Source: Paenibacillus rhizosphaerae (GTDB lineage Bacteria; Bacillota; Bacilli; Paenibacillales; Paenibacillaceae). Taken from it: a stretch of 64,000 nt of DNA. The number at the start of each line of letters is the position of its first letter. Position 1 is the first letter of the stretch. Made by a program: the position numbers and the translations under genes. The notes under the pieces are model-generated. The model was not told where the DNA came from and made no database searches. It saw only the letters and a list, made by a program, of their open reading frames with translations. The stretch lies in NCBI RefSeq assembly GCF_014192015.1, contig NZ_JACHXJ010000002.1:248001-312000 (forward strand), read 5' to 3'. Positions 59,438 through 64,000 of the stretch are shown piece by piece.

Positions 59438-61465
59438 ATGAAGGTTTCAAACGTCACCATGAGGCGGAGGCTGCTGTGGAGCTTGCTGATCCTGTGCCTG
59501 TTATTCGCCGCTTTGATCGTGAGGCTTGCCTATGTGCAGCTGGGGAAGAGCGGCGAATTATCCGCCAAGGCTGAGGAAAACTGGCGCCGGGAAATTCCGT
59601 CCACGGCCAAGAGGGGCGAGATTCAGGACCGCAATGGTACGCCATTGGCTTATAATATAAGCACGCCGACGATCATGGCGATCCCTGTTCAGATCAAGGA
59701 GCCCGAGAAGACGGCGAAGACGCTGGCTCCTCTGCTGGGTATGAGCGAAGACAAGATTATGAAGTCTATTACCAAGAAATCAAGGATTGAACGACTGCAA
59801 CCCGGTGGACGCAAAATTACGATGGAGCTTGCTCAGAAAATTCGTGATTTAGAGCTGCCGGGTATCGTCGTTGCTGAGGACAATAAGCGGTTTTACCCAT
59901 ACGGCGACCTGGCCGGGCACATTCTCGGTTTTACGGGAATCGACAACCAGGGCTTGACCGGGATCGAGCAGAGGTATGACACCAAGCTGCAGGGCATTAA
60001 CGGCAGCGTCTCCTATTTGTCCGATGCGGGGGGCAGACTGATGCCGGGATCTTCCGAGAAATACGAGGAGCCCAAAGACGGCCTTAACCTCCAGCTGACG
60101 CTCGACAAATCGATCCAATCGATTATGGAGAGGGAGCTGGACCAGGCCATGGTTCAGTATCAGGCCCGCGGCGCCTGGTCGATCGCGATGAACCCGAAAA
60201 CCGGGGAAATTCTGGGGATGGCCAGCCGTCCGGGATTTGAGCCGGCGAATTATCAGGAATACCCATCCGAAGTGTATAACCGGAACCTGCCGATCTGGAT
60301 GACGTACGAGCCCGGTTCGACCTTTAAGATCATTACGCTGGCGGCCGCCCTTCAGGAGAAGAAGGTGGACCTCAAGAATGAGCAGTTTTTCGATCCGGGA
60401 TACATCAAGGTCGGAGGAGCCAGCCTGAGATGCTGGAAGCGGGGCGGCCACGGCAGCGAAACGTTTCTGCAGGTCGTGGAGAATTCCTGTAACCCGGGTT
60501 TTGTCGTTCTGGGCCAGCGTTTGGGCAAAGACTCGCTGTTTAACTATATCCGCAATTTCGGATTTGGCTCCAAAACGGGCATCGATCTGAACGGGGAAGA
60601 GAACGGCATCCTGTTCAAGCCATCGCAGGTGGGCCCGGTCGAACTGGCCACGACGGCTTTCGGACAAGGCGTGTCCGTGACGCCGATCCAGCAGGTGGCC
60701 GCCGTGTCGGCTGCCGTCAATGGGGGCAAGCTGTTTAAGCCTTATGTCGCCAAAGCCTGGATTAATCCGGAGACCGGCGAAACAGTGAGCGAAACGAAGC
60801 CGACGCTGGTCCGACAAGTTATTTCGGAGGATACGTCCAAGCAGGTGCGCGAGGCTCTGGAGAGCGTAGTGGCCAAAGGGACGGGCAGACCCGCTTTCAT
60901 CGACGGCTACCGTGTCGGCGGCAAGACGGGTACCGCCCAGATCGTCGTCAACGGCCGCTACTCCTCCACGGAGCATATCGTTTCTTTCATCGGCTTCGCA
61001 CCGGCGGACGACCCGCAAATCGTTGTTTACACCGCGGTCGATAATCCGGCCGGCATTCAATTCGGCGGCGTCGTGGCGGCGCCGATCGTCCAGCACATTC
61101 TCGAGGATTCGCTGCATGTGCTGAAGGTGCCGGAGCGTAAGGATCAGCTGCCGAAAACTTATAAATATGGAGATACGCCGATCGACACCGTTCCTGACCT
61201 GGTAGGAGCGACGGTTGAAGATTTGTATGAGGATCTCAACATGAATTTTATGCTGGCCAAGTCCGGTACCGGGAACACGGTCATCAGTCAGGCTCCCAAA
61301 CCGGGAAGCCGCGTGGAGCGTGGGTCGACGATCCGGATTTATATGGGAACGGAAGCGGATGTGAAAGAGCAGCCGGACAGCGCGGACGATCCGGAGGATG
61401 GTTCGGGCGATCCTCAGGGCGAGCTGGAAACGCCGCAGGACGGAACCGGCACAACAGCAGAATGA
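59438..61465 (+). CDS. spoVD: Stage V sporulation protein D (SpoVD), sporulation-specific PBP
   Basis: The 675-residue protein is a PBP2B paralogue needed for spore cortex. One N-terminal membrane helix (about 13-33), then TAKRGEIQDRNGTPLAY, the active Ser294 in EPGSTFKII, SCN in VENSCNPGF, and KTG in GGKTGTAQIV. One PASTA domain follows at about 590-650 and an acidic tail. It is shorter than the PBP2B before it, which fits SpoVD. I start at ATG 59438 after GGGGAGGG; an upstream in-frame ATG lies at 59360. Confidence 0.9.
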   Translation: MKVSNVTMRRRLLWSLLILCLLFAALIVRLAYVQLGKSGELSAKAEENWRREIPSTAKRGEIQDRNGTPLAYNISTPTIMAIPVQIKEPEKTAKTLAPLLGMSEDKIMKSITKKSRIERLQPGGRKITMELAQKIRDLELPGIVVAEDNKRFYPYGDLAGHILGFTGIDNQGLTGIEQRYDTKLQGINGSVSYLSDAGGRLMPGSSEKYEEPKDGLNLQLTLDKSIQSIMERELDQAMVQYQARGAWSIAMNPKTGEILGMASRPGFEPANYQEYPSEVYNRNLPIWMTYEPGSTFKIITLAAALQEKKVDLKNEQFFDPGYIKVGGASLRCWKRGGHGSETFLQVVENSCNPGFVVLGQRLGKDSLFNYIRNFGFGSKTGIDLNGEENGILFKPSQVGPVELATTAFGQGVSVTPIQQVAAVSAAVNGGKLFKPYVAKAWINPETGETVSETKPTLVRQVISEDTSKQVREALESVVAKGTGRPAFIDGYRVGGKTGTAQIVVNGRYSSTEHIVSFIGFAPADDPQIVVYTAVDNPAGIQFGGVVAAPIVQHILEDSLHVLKVPERKDQLPKTYKYGDTPIDTVPDLVGATVEDLYEDLNMNFMLAKSGTGNTVISQAPKPGSRVERGSTIRIYMGTEADVKEQPDSADDPEDGSGDPQGELETPQDGTGTTAE

Positions 61466-61531
61466 TGCCTCAACCCATATTCGATTGCGGCGATATTCGA
61501 GACTAATAGAACTAGAGCGAGGGATCAAGAC

Positions 61532-63019
61532 ATGAAACTAAATGAACTGGCATCAGCATTAACGACGGCACAAATTATCGGAGACGGCGACATCACGATT
61601 ACGAACATCCAGGTGGATTCGCGCAAAGTGGCGCCGGGAGATCTGTTTATCTGCCTCCCGGGCCATACGGTCGACGGTCATGACTATGCCGGTCAGGCCG
61701 CGGAAAAAGGGGCGGTGGCGCTCGTTGTCGAGCGGAAGCTGGACATCGACCTCCCGCAGATTGTAGTCAAGGACTGCCGGTTTGCCATGGCCGTTCTGGC
61801 CGATGCGTTTTTCGGGTCGCCGAGCTCCCATATGAAAATGATTGGCGTGACGGGAACCAACGGCAAGACGACCACGACCTACCTCATCGAAAAAATGATG
61901 AGCGACCAAGGGGTGAACACCGGCCTGATCGGCACGATCCAGATGCGCTACGGCGGACGGACCTTCCCGATGTCGGGCACGACGCCGGAAGCGCTGGAGC
62001 TTCAGCGTTCCCTGGATGACATGACGGCAAACGGCGTGGAGTGCTGCGTGATGGAGGTTTCCTCTCATGCTCTGGAACAAGGACGGGTGAAGGGTACAGA
62101 CTTCCGTACCGCCATTTTCACCAACTTGACTCAAGACCACCTCGACTATCATAAAACGATGGAGGAATACCGCGCAGCCAAAGGCTTGTTCTTCGCCCGC
62201 CTGGGCAACAAATTTGCCCACCAGCCGGAGCAGCGCAAGTTTGCCGTGCTGAATGCGGATGATGAAGCGTCTTCCTACTTCGCCAAAATTACGGCAGCGG
62301 AAGTCATTACATACGGTGTTGAGAACAGCGCGGACGTCCGGGCAACCGACGTGAAGGTGACGGCGCAGGGAACTTCCTTCCATGTGGACACCTTCCGGGG
62401 CAGTGCCGATATCCAGCTGAGAATGGTCGGCAAGTTCAACGTATATAATGCGCTGGCCGCCATCACCGCCGGCCTGCTGGAAGGCATTGAGCTGGAAAAT
62501 ATCAAGCGCAGCCTGGAATCGGTACCGGGCGTGGACGGACGGGTCGAGTCGGTGGATGCCGGACAGCCTTTTGCCGTTATCGTCGACTACGCGCATACGC
62601 CTGACGGTCTGGAGAACGTGCTGAAGACGGTTAACGAATTCGCCGAAGGCCGGATCATCACCGTGTTTGGCTGCGGCGGGGACCGGGACCGGACCAAACG
62701 TCCGATCATGGGCAAAATCGCGGCCAAGTACAGCGACTTCATTTTTGTCACATCCGACAACCCGAGAACGGAAGATCCGGAGCTGATTCTGAAGGACATC
62801 GAGCAGGGTCTGAAGGATGACAGCGTTCCGCAGGAGCGCTACGAGATGATCGTGGACCGGCGGACGGCTATACAAAAGGCTATTGAAATGGCAAGCCCTC
62901 AGGATGTAGTATTGATTGCGGGGAAAGGTCATGAGACCTATCAAACCATTGGTACGACGAACTATGACTTCGACGACCGTGAAGTTGCCAAGGAAGCGAT
63001 AAGGGGATTGGATAAGTGA
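61532..63019 (+). CDS. murE: UDP-MurNAc-L-Ala-D-Glu:meso-DAP ligase MurE
   Basis: MurE adds the third stem-peptide residue to the cell-wall precursor. The 495-residue ligase has the ATP loop GVTGTNGKTTTTYLIEKM (about 108-125), the TQDHLDYHKTMEEY segment and FGCGGDRDRTKRPIMG. The motif DNPRTEDP near residue 410 selects meso-diaminopimelate, so the wall should be the DAP type usual in bacilli. ATG start; overlaps murF by four bases (GTGA). Confidence 0.96.
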   Translation: MKLNELASALTTAQIIGDGDITITNIQVDSRKVAPGDLFICLPGHTVDGHDYAGQAAEKGAVALVVERKLDIDLPQIVVKDCRFAMAVLADAFFGSPSSHMKMIGVTGTNGKTTTTYLIEKMMSDQGVNTGLIGTIQMRYGGRTFPMSGTTPEALELQRSLDDMTANGVECCVMEVSSHALEQGRVKGTDFRTAIFTNLTQDHLDYHKTMEEYRAAKGLFFARLGNKFAHQPEQRKFAVLNADDEASSYFAKITAAEVITYGVENSADVRATDVKVTAQGTSFHVDTFRGSADIQLRMVGKFNVYNALAAITAGLLEGIELENIKRSLESVPGVDGRVESVDAGQPFAVIVDYAHTPDGLENVLKTVNEFAEGRIITVFGCGGDRDRTKRPIMGKIAAKYSDFIFVTSDNPRTEDPELILKDIEQGLKDDSVPQERYEMIVDRRTAIQKAIEMASPQDVVLIAGKGHETYQTIGTTNYDFDDREVAKEAIRGLDK

Positions 63020-64000
63020 TTACGACGACTTTAGGCCAAATGGCCGCCATGTGCGGAGGAACTCTCTCGCAGGAACAACACCGGGATCTGCCGATTCAAG
63101 GCGTGTTTACGGACTCCCGCAAAATAAAGCAAGGAAGCCTGTTCGTCCCGCTCGTCGGGGAGCGTTTCGACGGACACGCTTATGCCGAATCCGTACTGAA
63201 GGACGGAGCGGGCGCGACACTGTGGCAGCGTGATCGGGGCGAGGCGCCGGTAGGAGCGGTCATTGTTGTCGATGACACGCTGGCGGCGCTGCAGACCCTG
63301 GCTGAGGCCTATCTGGCGGAAGTAGGCTGCCGCGTAGTCGGCATTACGGGCAGCAACGGCAAAACGACGACGAAGGATATGGTGTATACCCTTCTCTCAA
63401 CAACCTACAAAGTTCATAAAACCGGGGGCAATTTCAATAATCATATTGGACTGCCCTTAACCATTTTGGAGATGCCGGCGGACACGGAAATCGCCGTATT
63501 GGAGATGGGGATGAGCGGCCGGCATGAGATCGAGCGTCTCTCCCAAATCGCCCGTCCTGATGTGGCGGTCATTACGAATATCGGGGAAGCGCATCTGCTT
63601 CAGCTCGGTTCAAGACATGAAATCGCCCGGGCCAAGGTGGAAATTATCAGCGGCATGAAGCCAGGCGGTCTTCTGATTTATCATGGCGACGAGCCGCTGA
63701 TTCCTACGGTGCTCGGCGAACCCGAAACGGTGAAACCCGAAGGTCTCCGGACTTTTACGTTCGGATTGGACCAAAGCAACGACGATTATCCCACAGGAAT
63801 GATGTTCCACAGCAAGGGGATTATTTTTACGTCATTGCTGCATCCGGAGGAGGGGCTGGATCTGCCGCTGCTTGGCCAGCATAACGTCATTAACTGCCTG
63901 GCGGCTCTGGCGGTGGCCCGTCATTTCGGCATTTCGGAGGAGAACATCCGCACGGGACTGACCGGACTGCATCTGACCGGGATGCGGATCGAGCAAATCG
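63016..64000 (+). CDS. murF: UDP-MurNAc-tripeptide:D-Ala-D-Ala ligase MurF (3' end outside window)
   Basis: The reading frame starts at GTG 63016 (translated MITTTLGQMAAMCGG) and is open to the end of the window, 328 residues visible. It adds D-Ala-D-Ala to the wall precursor. Seen: the N-terminal substrate domain with FTDSRKIKQGSLFVPLVGERF (split), the ATP loop GITGSNGKTTTKDMVYTLL near 112, KTGGNFNNHIGLPLTIL, and VAVITNIGEAHLLQLGSRHE. The start overlaps the murE stop, so the two are translationally coupled. mraY would be expected beyond the window. Confidence 0.95.
   Translation, partial: MITTTLGQMAAMCGGTLSQEQHRDLPIQGVFTDSRKIKQGSLFVPLVGERFDGHAYAESVLKDGAGATLWQRDRGEAPVGAVIVVDDTLAALQTLAEAYLAEVGCRVVGITGSNGKTTTKDMVYTLLSTTYKVHKTGGNFNNHIGLPLTILEMPADTEIAVLEMGMSGRHEIERLSQIARPDVAVITNIGEAHLLQLGSRHEIARAKVEIISGMKPGGLLIYHGDEPLIPTVLGEPETVKPEGLRTFTFGLDQSNDDYPTGMMFHSKGIIFTSLLHPEEGLDLPLLGQHNVINCLAALAVARHFGISEENIRTGLTGLHLTGMRIEQI

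Noticed and set aside
59849..61528. A 559-codon minus-strand open frame opposite spoVD
   Set aside because: Fully overlaps a gene with intact STFK, SxN and KTG motifs; translated sequence is Arg/His-rich without domains.

Overview
The window is a 64 kb piece of core chromosome from a spore-forming, Gram-positive bacterium of the order Bacillales, most probably Paenibacillus or a close relative. Four things point there: Bacillus-type gene order (rpsU-yqeY, floA-yqfC-yqfD-phoH-pgpH-ybeY-dgkA-cdd-era-yqzL-recO-glyQS, dnaG-sigA-trmK-nif3, typA-ylaH, mraZ-rsmH-ftsL-pbpB-spoVD-murE-murF); sporulation genes (yqfC, yqfD, spoVD, rsfA, a ylaJ lipoprotein); strong AGGAGG ribosome sites with frequent TTG and GTG starts; and coding sequence richer in G+C than Bacillus. 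Genus is an inference. I saw no phage, insertion sequence, CRISPR array, tRNA or rRNA gene.

Layout. 1-2.9 kb: the 3' end of sbcC, a tandem-repeat small protein, a HIT hydrolase, rpsU-yqeY. 3-14.7 kb: NfeD/FloA membrane-microdomain genes, the yqfC-yqfD sporulation pair, phoH, the c-di-AMP phosphodiesterase pgpH, ybeY, dgkA, cdd, era, yqzL, recO. 14.7-24 kb: a glycine T-box leader with glyQS, a yqxD homologue, dnaG, sigA, trmK and a nif3 homologue. 24-32 kb: rnpB (RNase P RNA), a small coat-like protein, an S8 protease on the minus strand, several small conserved proteins, a lytic transglycosylase, and the cysteine desulfurase-thiI pair. 32-45 kb: two divergent TerC proteins, typA-ylaH, an LCP cell-wall ligase, a 44-residue orphan gene with its own signals, ylaJ (inverted), ylaK, an orphan solute-binding protein, a secreted coiled-coil protein, a DUF2626 protein and an RsfA-like regulator. 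45-54 kb: a ketopantoate reductase, a DUF3397 protein, oppABCDF, bshC (bacillithiol) and adenosylhomocysteinase. 55-64 kb: the start of the division and cell-wall (dcw) cluster from mraZ to a truncated murF.

How it fits together. Most genes serve information processing (primase, sigma factor, RNase P, glycyl-tRNA synthetase, ribosome maturation), cell envelope growth and sporulation. The most notable regulatory sequence lies at 54.93-55.11 kb: three exact DnaA boxes plus one variant stand just upstream of a candidate mraZ promoter, followed by AGTGG direct repeats at an exact 10-bp period that look like MraZ operators. This layout could couple replication status to division-gene expression. 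The RNase P RNA has the primary-sequence hallmarks of the type A (E. coli-like) architecture rather than the type B usual for Bacillus. I did not find a clearly new multigene system; the best unexplained items are the 44-residue mini-gene, two long intergenic hairpins and a 16-residue tandem-repeat protein.
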